Shown one piece after another: positions 23,535 to 34,244 of a DNA stretch of 59,433 bases (position 1 is its first letter; every line of letters begins with the position of its first letter). The position numbers were made by a program, and so were the translations under genes. The notes under the pieces were generated by a model that was given only the letters and a program-made list of their open reading frames with translations, did no database searches and was not told where the DNA came from. The DNA is from an uncultured Pseudomonadota bacterium (GTDB lineage Bacteria; Pseudomonadota; Gammaproteobacteria; Steroidobacterales; Steroidobacteraceae): NCBI GenBank assembly GCA_902826575.1, contig CADEFJ010000005.1, forward strand, positions 1 through 59,433. The letters run 5' to 3'.

Positions 23535-23640
23535 GAACAGCGAACAGCGAGCAGCGAACAGAACACAGCCAGAGCGCGCTGCCGCGCGCGGGGGCCAGCC
23601 CACGCGTCTGGCTGTAATCTGCAAGCTGCTCGCTGTTCGC
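23535..23640. repeat. Heptamer repeat array forming a compound hairpin
   Basis: Five or six consecutive 7-base units begin at 23535: GAACAGC, GAACAGC, GAGCAGC, GAACAGA, ACACAGC. The 16-base segment 23540-23555 is perfectly complementary to 23625-23640, and 23565-23573 is complementary to 23607-23615, giving a nested hairpin with a GC-rich loop. It fills the gap between the SDR and ETF-QO genes (both minus strand). A T-rich run follows it only in the plus direction. The same GAACAGC unit recurs at 52121. Confidence 0.85.
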
Positions 23641-23647
23641 TTCTTTT

Positions 23648-24415
23648 TCATTTCGGTTGCATCCGGATCGCGCCGTCGATGCGGATCGTCTCGCCGTTGA
23701 TCATCGGAATTTCGAAGATCGACTGCACGAGCTGCGCATACTCCTCGGGCTTGCCGAGTCGCGGCGGGAACGGTGACTGCCTGCCGAGCGAATCCTGGAT
23801 CTCCTGCGGCATGCCCGCGACCATCGGCGTACGGAAGATGCCGGGCGCGATCGATACGCAGCGGATACCGAACGCCGCGAGCTCGCGCGCGATGGGCATC
23901 GTCATGCCCATGACGCCGGCCTTGGTCGCCGAATAGGCCGCCTGGCCGATCTGGCCCTCGAATGCCGCCACCGATGAGGTGTGGATCAGCACGCCGCGCT
24001 CGCCGTCTTCATTCGGGGTGTTCTCCTGCATCACGCTCGCGGCGGCCTTGTCGCACAGGAAGGTGCCGATCAGGTTGATATGGATCACCTTGGTGAAGAA
24101 GTCGCCGGCCATCGGGCCGTTGCGGCCCAGCACGCGGCCTGCGCCGATGACGCCTGCGCAATTGACCAGCAGGTTGACGCCACCCATGAACGCCTTGGCG
24201 GCCTCCATCGCTGCGTTTACTTCGGCCTCGGAGGTGACGTCGCACTTGGCAAAGCGCGCGCTAGCGCCGAGCTCGGCGGCGGCGGCCTGGCCCGGTCCCT
24301 CCTGCACGTCGAGCAGCGTGACCTTGCCGCCCTGGGCGACGACGTGGCGTGCGACTGCATTGCCGAGGCCCGAAGCTGCGCCCGTGATGACGGCGCGCGC
24401 ATCTTTCATCTTCAT
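23648..24415 (-). CDS. SDR dehydrogenase, 3-hydroxyacyl-CoA dehydrogenase type 2-like
   Basis: This 255-residue short-chain dehydrogenase has cofactor motif VITGAASGLGNAV, an NAD-type acidic residue in LLDVQEG, NCAGVIGAG, and the active site: Ser in HTSSVAAFEGQIGQ and Tyr/Lys in YSATKAG. Overall it reads like the HSD17B10/2-methyl-3-hydroxybutyryl-CoA dehydrogenase branch, used in isoleucine breakdown and short-chain beta-oxidation. Context (thiolase, hydratase, carboxylase) supports this. AGAGGA precedes the ATG. There is a 79-base gap to the hydratase gene upstream. Confidence 0.9.
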   Translation of the reverse strand: MKMKDARAVITGAASGLGNAVARHVVAQGGKVTLLDVQEGPGQAAAAELGASARFAKCDVTSEAEVNAAMEAAKAFMGGVNLLVNCAGVIGAGRVLGRNGPMAGDFFTKVIHINLIGTFLCDKAAASVMQENTPNEDGERGVLIHTSSVAAFEGQIGQAAYSATKAGVMGMTMPIARELAAFGIRCVSIAPGIFRTPMVAGMPQEIQDSLGRQSPFPPRLGKPEEYAQLVQSIFEIPMINGETIRIDGAIRMQPK

Positions 24416-24494
24416 GCAAATCCTCTGGAGTGCGGCGGAAAAAGGGTTCTGTCAGTAAAACACAGGCGGCCGATGCAGGTACAGGCTGCGATCC

Positions 24495-25274
24495 TCAACG
24501 CTGGCGCCGGCCGAGGAAATCCTCGATGCGCCCACGCGCTTCCTGCGAGACCCGCAGGCGCGCGAGGCGCTGGCTGGTCGCGCGGCGCAGTGCGCCATCG
24601 CGCGCCGCACCCGTGACTTCGCTGACGAGCTGCTTGACCTCCTGCTGTGCCTGCGCGCCACCGGCGAGCAGCTCCGAGACGATGCGCATCACCAGCTCAT
24701 CGAGCTGCGCCTCATCGGGCGCGATTTCATGCAGCAGGCCGATCGATTGCGCGCGCGCGCCGTCGAAGCGCTCACCGGTCAGCGCATAGCGCCGCATCGC
24801 GCGCGCACCGATCGCGGCAACGACATGCGGCGCGATCGTGGCCGGCACCAGGCCGAGCTTCACCTCGGAGAGCGCAAAGCGTGCGCCGGCGAGGCCCACC
24901 GCGATGTCGCAGCAGGCGATGAGGCCCACGCCGCCACCGAAGGCGTCGCCATTGACGCGCGCCAGCACCGGCTTGCCGCACTCGTCGAGCGCCGCAAGCA
25001 TGCTGGCGAGGGCGAGCGCATCGTCAAAGTTTTCCTGTTCGGAGGCCGAGCCCATCGCGCGCATGTGCGCGAGGTCGGCGCCGGCGCAGAATGCCGCGCC
25101 CGCGCCCGTCAGCACCAGTACGCGCACGCCGGCATCGCGCGCGCATTGTTCGATCGCGGTGTGCAGCGCGCCGATCATCCCGCCGTCGAAGGCATTGCGC
25201 CGCTCGGCGCGATCGAGCGTCAGTCGGGCGACGCCCGCCGGACTCACTTCGAGGCGTACGCCTGCGGGAGCCAC
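24495..25274 (-). CDS. liuC: Enoyl-CoA hydratase family, methylglutaconyl-CoA hydratase-like
   Basis: This 259-residue crotonase-fold protein has oxyanion-hole motifs FCAGADLAHMRAMG and NGDAFGGGVGLIACCD. The stretch SEVKLGLVPATIAPHV is typical of 3-methylglutaconyl-CoA hydratases of leucine breakdown. It starts at GTG three bases after the carboxylase gene, the usual liuB-liuC arrangement. The gene symbol rests on that synteny plus the motif. A general short-chain enoyl-CoA hydratase cannot be excluded. Confidence 0.82.
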   Translation of the reverse strand: MAPAGVRLEVSPAGVARLTLDRAERRNAFDGGMIGALHTAIEQCARDAGVRVLVLTGAGAAFCAGADLAHMRAMGSASEQENFDDALALASMLAALDECGKPVLARVNGDAFGGGVGLIACCDIAVGLAGARFALSEVKLGLVPATIAPHVVAAIGARAMRRYALTGERFDGARAQSIGLLHEIAPDEAQLDELVMRIVSELLAGGAQAQQEVKQLVSEVTGAARDGALRRATSQRLARLRVSQEARGRIEDFLGRRQR

Positions 25275-25277
25275 GGG

Positions 25278-26858
25278 CTACATCCTGAAGATGCCGTTGC
25301 GCTCGGCATCCGGTGCGGGTCCGTGCGCAACGAGGTGCAGCGCAAGTCCGAGGACGCGTCGCGTATCGAGCGGGTCGATGACACCGTCGTCCCAAAGGCG
25401 CGCGGTCGCGTAAAACGGATGGCCCTGCGTCTCGTAACGTGCGCGGATCTCGTCCATGAACGCCTCGCGCGCGCCGTCATCGCGCCGGACAGTGGCCAGC
25501 ACCTGCGCGGCCTGCTCGCCGCCCATCACCGAGATGCGCGCGTTGGGCCACATCCACAGGAAGCGCCCGCCGTACGCGCGGCCGCACATCGCATAGTTGC
25601 CCGCGCCGAACGAGCCGCCGATCACTACGGTGAGCTTGGGTACGGTCGCGCAGGCGACCGCAGTCACCATTTTCGCGCCATCCTTGGCGATCCCTGCGTG
25701 CTCGTACTTTGCGCCGACCATGAAGCCGGTGATGTTCTGCAGGAACAGCAGCGGCGTGCCGCGCCGGTTCGCGAGCTGCACGAAGTGTGCGGCCTTGAGC
25801 GCGGACTCCGAAAACAGCACGCCGTTATTGGCGACCATGGCCACCGGGCAGCCATGGATGCGCGCAAATCCGCACACGATGGTCGTGCCGTATTCGGGCT
25901 TGAACTCGTGGAAATCGGACGCGTCGACGAGGCGCCCGATGATTTCGTGCACGTCGTAGGGGTGGCGGGTATCGCTCGGGACGATGCCGGCAATTTCGCG
26001 CGGATCGAGCGCGGGCTCGACGGTCGGCGCGAGATCGAGCCAGGCCGGGGCGCGCGGCCGCAGGGTCGCGACCGCGGAGCGCGCGAGCGCCAGCGCGTGC
26101 GCGTCGTTTTCGGCGAGGTGATCGGCTACACCGGAGCGGCGTGCGTGCACGTCGCCGCCGCCGAGCGCCTCGGCATCGATTTCCTCGCCGGTCGCGGCTT
26201 TCACGAGCGGCGGGCCGCCGAGGAAGATCGTGCCTTGCCGCTGCACGATGATGGTTTCATCGGACATCGCCGGCACGTAGGCGCCGCCAGCCGTGCAGCT
26301 GCCCATCACGACGGCGATCTGCGCGATGCCGCGCGCGGACATGTGTGCCTGGTTGTAGAAGATGCGTCCGAAGTGTTCACGGTCGGGGAACACCTCGTCC
26401 TGCAGCGGCAGGAAGGCGCCGCCCGAATCCACCAGGTACACGCACGGCAGGGCGTTCTCGAGCGCGACCTGCTGCGCCCGCAGGTGCTTCTTCACGGTTA
26501 GTGGGTAATACGTGCCGCCTTTGACGGTGGCGTCATTGGCGATCACCAGCACTTCACGGCCGTGTACGCGACCGACTCCGGCAATCAGGCCGGCCGCCGG
26601 CGCATCGCCGTCGTAGAGCCCGTGGGCCGCAAGCGGCGCGATCTCGAGGAAAGGACTGCCCGGATCGAGCAGGGCGCCGACACGCTCGCGCGGCAGCAGC
26701 TTGCCGCGCGCGGTGTGGCGCGCGCGGGCCTCGTCACTGCCGCCGCGTTCGGCGCGCGCGAGTTCGCGGCGCAGCTCCGCGACCAACCGTTCCATGTTGG
26801 CGCGGTTGGCACGGAATGCGTCGCTGGCCGGATCGATCGTCGAAGCGAGGCGCGCCAT
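25278..26858 (-). CDS. liuB: Methylcrotonoyl-CoA carboxylase beta (carboxyltransferase) subunit-like
   Basis: 526 residues from the ATG giving [12 protein letters not shown]. It has the carboxyltransferase halves of biotin-dependent acyl-CoA carboxylases: [63 protein letters not shown] and [16 protein letters not shown]. This sequence style is that of methylcrotonoyl-CoA carboxylase beta (LiuB), with geranyl-CoA carboxylase (AtuC) as the close alternative. The biotin-carrying alpha subunit, needed for activity, is absent from the window, as is isovaleryl-CoA dehydrogenase. The gene sits between thiolase and the hydratase. Confidence 0.92.
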   Translation of the reverse strand: MARLASTIDPASDAFRANRANMERLVAELRRELARAERGGSDEARARHTARGKLLPRERVGALLDPGSPFLEIAPLAAHGLYDGDAPAAGLIAGVGRVHGREVLVIANDATVKGGTYYPLTVKKHLRAQQVALENALPCVYLVDSGGAFLPLQDEVFPDREHFGRIFYNQAHMSARGIAQIAVVMGSCTAGGAYVPAMSDETIIVQRQGTIFLGGPPLVKAATGEEIDAEALGGGDVHARRSGVADHLAENDAHALALARSAVATLRPRAPAWLDLAPTVEPALDPREIAGIVPSDTRHPYDVHEIIGRLVDASDFHEFKPEYGTTIVCGFARIHGCPVAMVANNGVLFSESALKAAHFVQLANRRGTPLLFLQNITGFMVGAKYEHAGIAKDGAKMVTAVACATVPKLTVVIGGSFGAGNYAMCGRAYGGRFLWMWPNARISVMGGEQAAQVLATVRRDDGAREAFMDEIRARYETQGHPFYATARLWDDGVIDPLDTRRVLGLALHLVAHGPAPDAERNGIFRM

Positions 26859-26869
26859 GGCGCGGCAGC

Positions 26870-28063
26870 TTACAGCAGCTCGATCGCGATTGCCGTAGCC
26901 TCGCCGCCGCCTATGCACAGGGAGGCAATGCCGCGCTTGCCGCCGGTACGGCGCAGCGCATGGACCAGCGTCGCCACGATGCGTGCGCCGGTGGCGCCGA
27001 CAGGGTGGCCGAGGGCGCAGGCGCCACCGTTGACGTTGACGCGCGCATGATCGATGCCGATGTCGCGCATCGCAGCCATGGTGACCGCGGCAAACGCTTC
27101 GTTGACTTCGTACAGGTCGACGTCGCCGGCTTTCCAGCCGAGCTTGTCCAGCACCTTGCTGATCGCCCCGACCGGCGCGGTGGTGAACCACTCCGGCGCC
27201 TGCGCGTGGCTCGCGTAGGCAAGCACCCGCGCCAGCGGCTTTGCGCCGAGGCGTTTCGCCGCCGCGTCACTCATCAGGATCGTGGCTGCGGCGCCGTCGG
27301 CGATCGACGATGAAGAGGCCGCCGTCACGGTGCCGTCCTTGCGGAAGGCCGGTTTCAGGCCCGGGATTTTCTCGATGTTGCAGGTGAACGGCGTTTCATC
27401 ACGGTCGACCACGACCTCGCCCTTGCGGCCCTTGATGGTCACCGGCGAGATCTCGGCAGCGAACGCGCCGTTGTCGACCGCCGCGAGCGCACGACGTACG
27501 GACTGCGCCGCGAAGGCGTCCTGCTCGGCGCGCGTGAAACCGTACTTGTCGGCGGCGTTCTCCGCGAAGCAACCCATCAGCTGGCCGTCGAACGGGCTCT
27601 GCAGGCCGTCGTGGAACATGTGGTCGAGCACCTCGCCGTGCCCCATGCGATAGCCGCCGCGCGCCTTCGGCAGCAGGTAGGGCGCATTGGTCATCGATTC
27701 GAGTCCGCCGGCGAGCACCACTTCGACGTCGCCCGCACGGATCTGGTCGGCGGCCATCATGATCGCCTTCATGCCCGAGCCGCACATCTTGTTGATGGTG
27801 GTGGCCGGAGTGCTCGCCGGAATGCCGGCACCGAGCGCGGCCTGGCGCGCCGGCGCCTGGCCGAGGCCGGCCGGCAGTACACAGCCCATGATCACTTCCT
27901 GGATGTCCTCGGGCTTGACGCCGGCAGCAGCGATCGCGCCGTGGGCCGCGGCGGCGCCGAGTTGCGTGGCTGTGGCACCGGCGAGTGCGCCCTGGAAGGC
28001 ACCGATCGGCGTGCGTTGTGCGGCGACGATGACGACGGAGGAGGCGGGGGGGGTCTGACTCAT
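26870..28063 (-). CDS. Acetyl-CoA acetyltransferase (thiolase)
   Basis: This 397-residue thiolase has the nucleophile Cys94 in [13 protein letters not shown], the pantetheine loop around [41 protein letters not shown] with the catalytic His, and SLCIGGGEA with the second Cys. It cleaves acetoacetyl-CoA or 2-methylacetoacetyl-CoA to acetyl-CoA products, or runs in reverse. Its ATG overlaps the TetR stop (ATGA), so regulator and enzyme are coupled. It heads the LiuB/LiuC-like genes. Confidence 0.96.
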   Translation of the reverse strand: MSQTPPASSVVIVAAQRTPIGAFQGALAGATATQLGAAAAHGAIAAAGVKPEDIQEVIMGCVLPAGLGQAPARQAALGAGIPASTPATTINKMCGSGMKAIMMAADQIRAGDVEVVLAGGLESMTNAPYLLPKARGGYRMGHGEVLDHMFHDGLQSPFDGQLMGCFAENAADKYGFTRAEQDAFAAQSVRRALAAVDNGAFAAEISPVTIKGRKGEVVVDRDETPFTCNIEKIPGLKPAFRKDGTVTAASSSSIADGAAATILMSDAAAKRLGAKPLARVLAYASHAQAPEWFTTAPVGAISKVLDKLGWKAGDVDLYEVNEAFAAVTMAAMRDIGIDHARVNVNGGACALGHPVGATGARIVATLVHALRRTGGKRGIASLCIGGGEATAIAIELL

Positions 28064-28707
28064 GGGGACTTTCCTGCAGTGGCGCCATCAGTACGCGGCG
28101 CGAGACCATTGATGAAAAACTCGACGAAGCGATCGGCGATCGCGCTCGAGGGGAGCGAAGCGTCGTCGCGATACCAGTGTGCAATCCAGTTGAGCGCCCC
28201 GGCGATGGCGAAGGCGAGCATCTTCGGATCGCCGGTCGCGATCGAGCCATCGGCGAGCCCCTCGCGGACGAGGCGCCGGATATCCTGGTCGATTTCGGAC
28301 TTTAGCGCCTTGATGCGCGCACTCATCCCGGGGCTCAGGTCCTGGTCTTCGGCGCGCACCATGCACCAGCCGAAATCCGAGGTGATCGCCTCGGCATAGC
28401 CGCGCACGACCCCGACCAGCCGGTCGCGGCCACTCGCTTTCGCGTCGCGCGCCTCGACACAGGCTGCCGCAATGCGTCCCAGCCCCTCGCGGAAGCACTC
28501 GAACAGCATCTGCTCCTTGTTCGAGACGTAGTAGTAGAGCGTCGGCTTGGTGACGTGTAGCACCGCAGCAATATCGTCGAGCGACGTGTTGTGATAGCCA
28601 CGCTCGCGAAACGCGCGCGCAGCCGCCAGGATCACGGCGTCGCGCTTCAGTTCGCGCTGGCGTTCGCGCTCGGCGGCGACCTTCCACGGTGAGGTTGGCT
28701 TGGTCAT
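28060..28707 (-). CDS. TetR-family regulator of acyl-CoA catabolism
   Basis: 215 residues from the ATG giving [15 protein letters not shown]. The N-terminal helix-turn-helix is clear: [20 protein letters not shown], then [21 protein letters not shown]. The C-terminal ligand domain matches the acyl-CoA-responsive style ([20 protein letters not shown]). It is divergent from icmF and co-directional with thiolase and the LiuB/LiuC-like genes, so it likely represses both sides through the tandem operator between them. Effector identity is inferred, not seen. Confidence 0.9.
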   Translation of the reverse strand: MTKPTSPWKVAAERERQRELKRDAVILAAARAFRERGYHNTSLDDIAAVLHVTKPTLYYYVSNKEQMLFECFREGLGRIAAACVEARDAKASGRDRLVGVVRGYAEAITSDFGWCMVRAEDQDLSPGMSARIKALKSEIDQDIRRLVREGLADGSIATGDPKMLAFAIAGALNWIAHWYRDDASLPSSAIADRFVEFFINGLAPRTDGATAGKSP

Positions 28708-28720
28708 GCCCCAGTGATTA

Positions 28721-28751
28721 TACTGGTTGGTATCAATTCTACCAGTCGGTA
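28721..28751. promoter_or_regulatory. Tandem TetR operator between TetR and icmF
   Basis: Two 12-base boxes, TACTGGTTGGTA (28721-28732) and TACCAGTCGGTA (28740-28751), are separated by seven bases. The second is itself symmetrical (TACC-N4-GGTA), and the first differs from that symmetry by one base. The two are also related as an imperfect inverted pair. Centre-to-centre spacing is 19 bases. It fills most of the divergent gap and ends nine bases before the icmF ATG. Confidence 0.7.
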
Positions 28752-28760
28752 ACACTACTC

Positions 28761-31700
28761 ATGACCAGCCTCACGGCCCAGCAGGGACAGCCGCCGGTTA
28801 CCGACGCAGGGCAGGCCGACCTGCCGCTGCGCTTCGTCAGCGCCGCCTCGCTGTTCGACGGCCACGATGCGGCGATCAACATGATCCGCCGGCTCCTGCA
28901 GTCCCATGGCGCGGAGGTCGTGCACCTCGGCCACAACCGCAGCGTTGCCGACATCGTCCGCGCCGCCATCCAGGAGGACGCCGACGCGATCGCGGTGAGC
29001 TCGTACCAGGGCGGCCACAATGAATACTTCGCCTACATGGTCGACATGCTGCGCGAACTCGGCGCGTCGCACATCCGCGTGATCGTCGGCGGTGGCGGCA
29101 CGATCTCGCCGCAGGAGATCGCGGCGCTCGAGGCGCACGGCGTCGAGAAGATCTACACGCCCGAGGACGGCCGGCGCCTGGGCCTCGCCGGCATGATCGG
29201 GGACGTGTTCGAGCGCGTGCGGCGCGCGCGCAAGCCGCCGTACGAGTTTGCGCCGCTCAATCCGAAGGACCCCCAGCATCTCGCGCGCACGATCTCCTGC
29301 CTCGAAGGCGCGCTCGGCACCGATGCAGTGCGTGCGCAGATCACGCGTGCGATGGCACGCAACGAGCGCCGCGCGCCGGTGGTCGGTATCACCGGCACGG
29401 GCGGGGCGGGCAAGTCGAGCCTGAACGACGAACTGCTGGCGCGCTTCGTGCGCTACTTCCCGGATCGCAATATCGCGGTGGTCGCGGTCGATCCGACGCG
29501 CCGGCGCACCGGTGGCGCGCTGCTCGGCGACCGCATCCGCATGAACAGCCTCGCCTCGGAGCGCCTGTTCATGCGCTCGCTCGCCACCCGGCGCCGCGAC
29601 AGCGCGACCAGCGAGGCGCTGCAGGACGTGATCGCGCTCTATCAGCTCGCCGGTTTCGATCTGATCGTGGTCGAGACCGCCGGCATCGGCCAGAGCGACA
29701 CCGGCATCGTCGATGTCGTCGATCACTCGCTGTACGTCATGACGAGCGAGTACGGCGCGGCGAGCCAGCTCGAGAAGATCGACATGCTCGACTTCGCCGA
29801 CCTGATCGTGCTCAACAAGTTCGAGAAGCGCGGCGCCGAGGATGCGCTGCGCGACGTGCGCAAGCAGTGGCGGCGCAATCACCCCGACAAGATGAAGATC
29901 GCGGACGCGCAGGTACCGGTGTATCCGACCATTGCGAGCCGTTTCAACGATCCCGGCGTCAACCACCTGTTCAAGGCGATCTGCGAGCGACTCGAATGGC
30001 CGGTGGGTGATGTCGGGCCGACCAGCTTCAAGACGCACGATGCGCTGATCCCCGCCGGCCGGGTGCGCTATCTCGCCGAGATTGCGCAGGGTGGGCGCGA
30101 GGCCCGCTCGCGCATCGAGCGGCGGGTCATGGCTGCGCGCCGTGCGCACGCGCACTACCAGTCGCTCGAGGCGCTGCACGATCCGCAGCTGCCGGCGCCG
30201 CTGGACCGGTTTCCCGAATCCGCGCTCGGCGCCGGGCAGGACAGCACGCGGCGCGACCTGCGCGCGGCCTACAACGCCGCACTCGATGAGCTGGGTGCCG
30301 AGGGCATCGGCGAGTTGAAGGCCTGGCCGGCACGCAGCAAGGCGGTGACGGACGAGACCTATTCGTATCCGGTGCGCGACCGCCAGGTCACCGGCGAGAA
30401 TTACGCCGAGACGCTGAGCCGCAACCGCGTGCCGAAGCTCGCGGTGCCACGTTACGTCGACTGGGGCGAGATCCTCGCATTCCTCGGCAACGAGAACCTG
30501 CCGGGTGCCTACCCGTACACCGGCGGCGTGTATCCCTACCGGCGCGAAGCTGAAGACCCGACTCGCATGTTTGCCGGCGAAGGCCCGCCGGAACGCACCA
30601 ACCGGCGCTTCCACCTGCTGGCGGGCGGGCATGAGGCCACGCGCCTCTCGACCGCATTCGATTCGACCACGCTCTATGGCGAAGATCCCGACACGCGCCC
30701 GGACATCTACGGTCGCACCGGCAACTCGGGCGTCTCGATCGCCACGCTCGATGACATGAAGAAGCTCTACTCGGGCTTCGACCTGTGCCTGCCGACGACC
30801 TCGGTGTCGATGACGATCAACGGACCGGCGCCGATGATCCTCGCGATGTTCATGAACACGGCGATCGACCAGCGCATCGAGCGCTGGTTGCGCGCGCAAG
30901 GCCGCTGGGCCGCGGCCGAGGCGCGCATCGCGCAACTGCGGCAGGCCGTCGCCGCGCACGGTGCACCGTGGCCCGCCTACAAGGGCAATCTTCCGGCTGG
31001 CCACGACGGCACGGGTCTCGCAATGCTCGGCGTGAGCGGTGACCGGCTCGTCGCCCCCGGCGTGCTCGATCGCGAGACCTACGAGCGCCTGCGCGCCGAG
31101 GCGCTGGCGCTCGTGCGCGGCACGGTACAGGCCGACATCCTCAAAGAGGACCAGGCGCAGAACACCTGCATATTCTCGACCGAATTCGCGCTGCGCATGA
31201 TGGGCGACGTGCAGCAGTACTTCATCGAGCAGAAGGTGCGCAACTTCTACTCGGTGTCGATTTCCGGCTACCACATCGCCGAGGCTGGCGCGAACCCGGT
31301 GAGCCAGCTCGCCTTCACGCTCTCGAACGGCTTCACGATCGTCGAGTACTACCTCGCGCGTGGCATGTGTATCGACGACTTCGCGCCGAACCTGTCGTTC
31401 TTCTTCTCGAACGGCATGGACCCCGAATACGCGGTGATCGGCCGCGTCGCGCGACGTATCTGGGCGCGTGCGATGCGCGAGCTGTACAAGGCGTCGCCGC
31501 GTTCGCAGATGCTGAAGTATCACATTCAGACTTCCGGCCGTTCGCTGCACGCGCGCGAGATCTCGTTCAACGACATCCGCACGACGCTGCAGGCGATGTA
31601 CGCGCTGTTCGACAACTGCAATTCGCTGCACACCAATGCCTTCGACGAGGCGCTCACGACCCCGACCGAAGACAGCGTGCGGCGCGCGGTGGCGATCCAG

Positions 31701-32219
31701 CTGATCATCAACCGCGAACTCGGGCTCAACAAGAACCAGAACCCGTGGCAGGGTTCGTTCGTCATCGACTACCTGACCGACATGGTGGAAGAGGCGGTGT
31801 ACCGCGAGTTCGAGTCGATCTCGAGCCGCGGCGGCGTGCTCGGCGCGATGGAAACGATGTACCAGCGCGGCAAGATCCAGGAAGAGAGCCTGTATTACGA
31901 GACGCAGAAGCACGACGGTTCGCTGCCGCTGATCGGCGTGAACACCTTCCTCTCCGGCCACGACGCTTCGGAAGCGCGCGCGAACGTGGCGCTGATCCGC
32001 TCGACCGAGGAGGAAAAGCAGGACCAGGTGGCCGCCGTGCGTGCGTTCCAGCAGCGGCACGCGGCCGACTCGTCCGCGGCGCTCGCGCGTCTGCAGCAGG
32101 TGGCGGCAAGTGGCGGCAATGTGTTCGCCGAGCTGATGGAGGCGGTGAAGGTGTGCTCGCTCGGGCAAATCTCGCGCGCGCTCTATGAGGTCGGCGGCCA
32201 GTACCGCCGCAACGTCTAG
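28761..32219 (+). CDS. icmF: Fused isobutyryl-CoA mutase/G-protein chaperone (IcmF-type), cobalamin-dependent
   Basis: 1,152 residues from the ATG after the TetR operator; an earlier in-frame start would run into the operator. Domains in order: B12-binding ([12 protein letters not shown], base-off His35; SSYQGG), MeaB-like GTPase (P-loop [12 protein letters not shown], 209-220) and the large mutase TIM barrel ([43 protein letters not shown]). IcmF interconverts isobutyryl- and n-butyryl-CoA, and in some species longer branched acyl-CoAs, with the GTPase protecting the cofactor. The NKxD motif reads NKFE. It belongs to valine/branched-acyl metabolism with the divergent cluster. Confidence 0.95.
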   Translation: MTSLTAQQGQPPVTDAGQADLPLRFVSAASLFDGHDAAINMIRRLLQSHGAEVVHLGHNRSVADIVRAAIQEDADAIAVSSYQGGHNEYFAYMVDMLRELGASHIRVIVGGGGTISPQEIAALEAHGVEKIYTPEDGRRLGLAGMIGDVFERVRRARKPPYEFAPLNPKDPQHLARTISCLEGALGTDAVRAQITRAMARNERRAPVVGITGTGGAGKSSLNDELLARFVRYFPDRNIAVVAVDPTRRRTGGALLGDRIRMNSLASERLFMRSLATRRRDSATSEALQDVIALYQLAGFDLIVVETAGIGQSDTGIVDVVDHSLYVMTSEYGAASQLEKIDMLDFADLIVLNKFEKRGAEDALRDVRKQWRRNHPDKMKIADAQVPVYPTIASRFNDPGVNHLFKAICERLEWPVGDVGPTSFKTHDALIPAGRVRYLAEIAQGGREARSRIERRVMAARRAHAHYQSLEALHDPQLPAPLDRFPESALGAGQDSTRRDLRAAYNAALDELGAEGIGELKAWPARSKAVTDETYSYPVRDRQVTGENYAETLSRNRVPKLAVPRYVDWGEILAFLGNENLPGAYPYTGGVYPYRREAEDPTRMFAGEGPPERTNRRFHLLAGGHEATRLSTAFDSTTLYGEDPDTRPDIYGRTGNSGVSIATLDDMKKLYSGFDLCLPTTSVSMTINGPAPMILAMFMNTAIDQRIERWLRAQGRWAAAEARIAQLRQAVAAHGAPWPAYKGNLPAGHDGTGLAMLGVSGDRLVAPGVLDRETYERLRAEALALVRGTVQADILKEDQAQNTCIFSTEFALRMMGDVQQYFIEQKVRNFYSVSISGYHIAEAGANPVSQLAFTLSNGFTIVEYYLARGMCIDDFAPNLSFFFSNGMDPEYAVIGRVARRIWARAMRELYKASPRSQMLKYHIQTSGRSLHAREISFNDIRTTLQAMYALFDNCNSLHTNAFDEALTTPTEDSVRRAVAIQLIINRELGLNKNQNPWQGSFVIDYLTDMVEEAVYREFESISSRGGVLGAMETMYQRGKIQEESLYYETQKHDGSLPLIGVNTFLSGHDASEARANVALIRSTEEEKQDQVAAVRAFQQRHAADSSAALARLQQVAASGGNVFAELMEAVKVCSLGQISRALYEVGGQYRRNV

Positions 32220-33463
32220 CGCCCGAGCGCGAGGCCGCGCACGTCGATGTCGGGAGTGCGACCCGCGATCAGGTCGGCGATCACGCGGCCGGAACCGCAG
32301 GCCATCGTCCAGCCCAACGTGCCGTGGCCGGTATTGAGCCACAGGTTGCGCAGCGGCGAGGGGCCGACGAACGGCGTGCCATCAGGCGTCATCGGGCGCA
32401 GTCCCGACCAGAACTCGGCTTGCGAATAGTCCCCACCCGCCGGAAACAGGCTGCGGGCGGACAGCTCGAGCGTGGCGCGACGCCTGGCATGCAAGCGGTT
32501 GTTGTAGCCGGACAGTTCCGCGGTGCCGCCCACGCGAATGCGATTCCCGAGGCGCGTGATCGCGATCTTGTAGCTCTCGTCCATCACGGTTGACTGCGGT
32601 GCCTTGCTGTCGTCGGCGACCGGCACCGTGAGTGAGTAACCCTTCACCGGGTAGACCGGCAGGCCGAAGCCGAGCTGGCGCGCTACCGGCGTCGAGTAGC
32701 TGCCGAGCGCGAGCACATAGGCATCAGCCGTGACGCGTCCGGCGTCGGTCTGCACTGCCTCTATGCGATCGCCCGCGCGCTCCACGGCAACGATGTTCAC
32801 GCCGCAGCGAATCCTGGCGCCTTGCTCCCGCGCCAGCGCCGCGAGCCGGCGCGTGAACAGGTGGCAATCGCCGGTCTCGTCGTCGGGCAGGCGCAGGCCA
32901 CCGGCGATCAGACCCTCGACGTCGGCGAGCCCGGGCTCGGCGGCGATGCAGCCCTTCGCATCGAGTACTTCATAGGGCACGCCCAGCCTGGCGAGAACGG
33001 CGATATCGCCGGCCGCGCCGTCCACCTGCGAGCGGGTGCGAAACAGCTGCAGCGTGCCGCGCATGCGTTCGTCGTAGCGGATGCCGGTCTCGGCGCGCAG
33101 GTCGCGCAGCACGTCGCGGCTGTACTCGGCGATCGGCACCATGCGGCTCTTGTTGAGGTCATAACGCGCCGCCGTGCAATTGCGCAGCATGCGCAGGATC
33201 CACAGGTACATCTCGGGATCGACCCCCGGGCGTATCACCAGTGGCGCGTGGCGCTGGAACAGCCATTTGATTGCCTTCACCGGCATGCCGGGGCCGGCCC
33301 AAGGCGAGGCGTAGCCGGGCGAGATCTCCCCGGCGTTCGCGAAGCTGGTCTCGAGGGCGACATCGGGCTGTCGCTCGATGACCTCCACCTGCAGGCCCGC
33401 GCGCGTGAGAAACCACGCGGCGGTGACGCCTATCACGCCGCCTCCCAGAACCGCTACGCGCAT
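32216..33463 (-). CDS. dadA: D-amino acid dehydrogenase
   Basis: This 415-residue FAD enzyme has dinucleotide motif [17 protein letters not shown], the family-typical [41 protein letters not shown] and [17 protein letters not shown]. It oxidises D-amino acids (classically D-alanine) to 2-oxo acids and feeds the respiratory chain. Its stop overlaps the convergent icmF stop by four bases. No alanine racemase gene (dadX) is adjacent. Confidence 0.95.
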   Translation of the reverse strand: MRVAVLGGGVIGVTAAWFLTRAGLQVEVIERQPDVALETSFANAGEISPGYASPWAGPGMPVKAIKWLFQRHAPLVIRPGVDPEMYLWILRMLRNCTAARYDLNKSRMVPIAEYSRDVLRDLRAETGIRYDERMRGTLQLFRTRSQVDGAAGDIAVLARLGVPYEVLDAKGCIAAEPGLADVEGLIAGGLRLPDDETGDCHLFTRRLAALAREQGARIRCGVNIVAVERAGDRIEAVQTDAGRVTADAYVLALGSYSTPVARQLGFGLPVYPVKGYSLTVPVADDSKAPQSTVMDESYKIAITRLGNRIRVGGTAELSGYNNRLHARRRATLELSARSLFPAGGDYSQAEFWSGLRPMTPDGTPFVGPSPLRNLWLNTGHGTLGWTMACGSGRVIADLIAGRTPDIDVRGLALGR

Positions 33464-33497
33464 GTCGGCCCCCGCAAATCATTGCAACCCGGCGCGG

Positions 33498-34244
33498 TCA
33501 TGCCGCGCTCGACAGATCGGGTTCGCCGAGCGCGGCGAGGATGTCCTGGCGCGCCCGGTCGCGCAGTGTCGAACTCGCCTGGTCATCCCCGCCTTGTGCC
33601 ACCGGCAGCGGCGGCAGGAACTGGACTTCGAGCCGTGCGGGCAGCAGCCGGGGGAGCTTTGCGGGCAAAGCGTCGCGCGTACCGCGAATGACACAGGGTA
33701 CGACCGGGCAGCCGGCCCGCGCCGCGGTCATGAACGCACCGCTATGGAATTTGAGCAGGCCTGGCTGGTGCGCGAACGTCCCCTCGGGGAAGAACACGAA
33801 AGAGTGCCCGTTGCCGGCGCTGCGCACGACGCGACGCGCGTCGCTCGCACCCTTGTGACGGTCGAAGCGCTCGACCAGCTCCGAGCCGATGCGCGCCAGC
33901 AGCAGCCCTGCGAGTGGCACCCGCGACACTTCGCGCTTGATGACGAAGCCGAAGCGCGGCGGCAGGGCGGCCATCAGCACGAACCCATCGAGATAGCTGG
34001 CGTGATTGGCAACGACCACACACTGCCCGTCCGGCAGGTAATCGGGGTGCACGATGTCGAGGCGCATGCCGGCGAGCCACAGCCACGCGCGGGCGATGTG
34101 GTGCGCCGTGTTGCGGCGCAGGTGCAGCGTTGGCAGCAGTACTGCCCCCAGCAGCGCGAGCAGCCCCAGCGGGACGAACACCAAGAGCGCATACAGCGTG
34201 TAAAGCCAGTTGAACGGCGGGGGCAGGCGCAGGGCGCGGGACAT
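33498..34244 (-). CDS. 1-acyl-sn-glycerol-3-phosphate acyltransferase (PlsC)-like
   Basis: This 248-residue protein has an N-terminal membrane segment (WLYTLYALLVFVPLGLLALL). The acyltransferase motifs are all present: VVANHASYLDG (NHx4D catalytic site), FFPEGTFAHQPGLLKF and the later VIRGTRDALP. PlsC acylates lysophosphatidic acid to phosphatidic acid in phospholipid synthesis; some homologues acylate ornithine lipids or other lyso-lipids. GGAGT precedes the ATG. It is divergent from xerD over 123 bases. Confidence 0.88.
   Translation of the reverse strand: MSRALRLPPPFNWLYTLYALLVFVPLGLLALLGAVLLPTLHLRRNTAHHIARAWLWLAGMRLDIVHPDYLPDGQCVVVANHASYLDGFVLMAALPPRFGFVIKREVSRVPLAGLLLARIGSELVERFDRHKGASDARRVVRSAGNGHSFVFFPEGTFAHQPGLLKFHSGAFMTAARAGCPVVPCVIRGTRDALPAKLPRLLPARLEVQFLPPLPVAQGGDDQASSTLRDRARQDILAALGEPDLSSAA

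Noticed and set aside
23535..23640. CRISPR array
   Set aside because: Units are only 7 bases, contiguous without spacers, and no cas genes occur.
28755..32342. A 1,195-codon open frame on the minus strand
   Set aside because: Antisense to icmF over its whole length, with no motif; a product of codon bias in a GC-rich gene.
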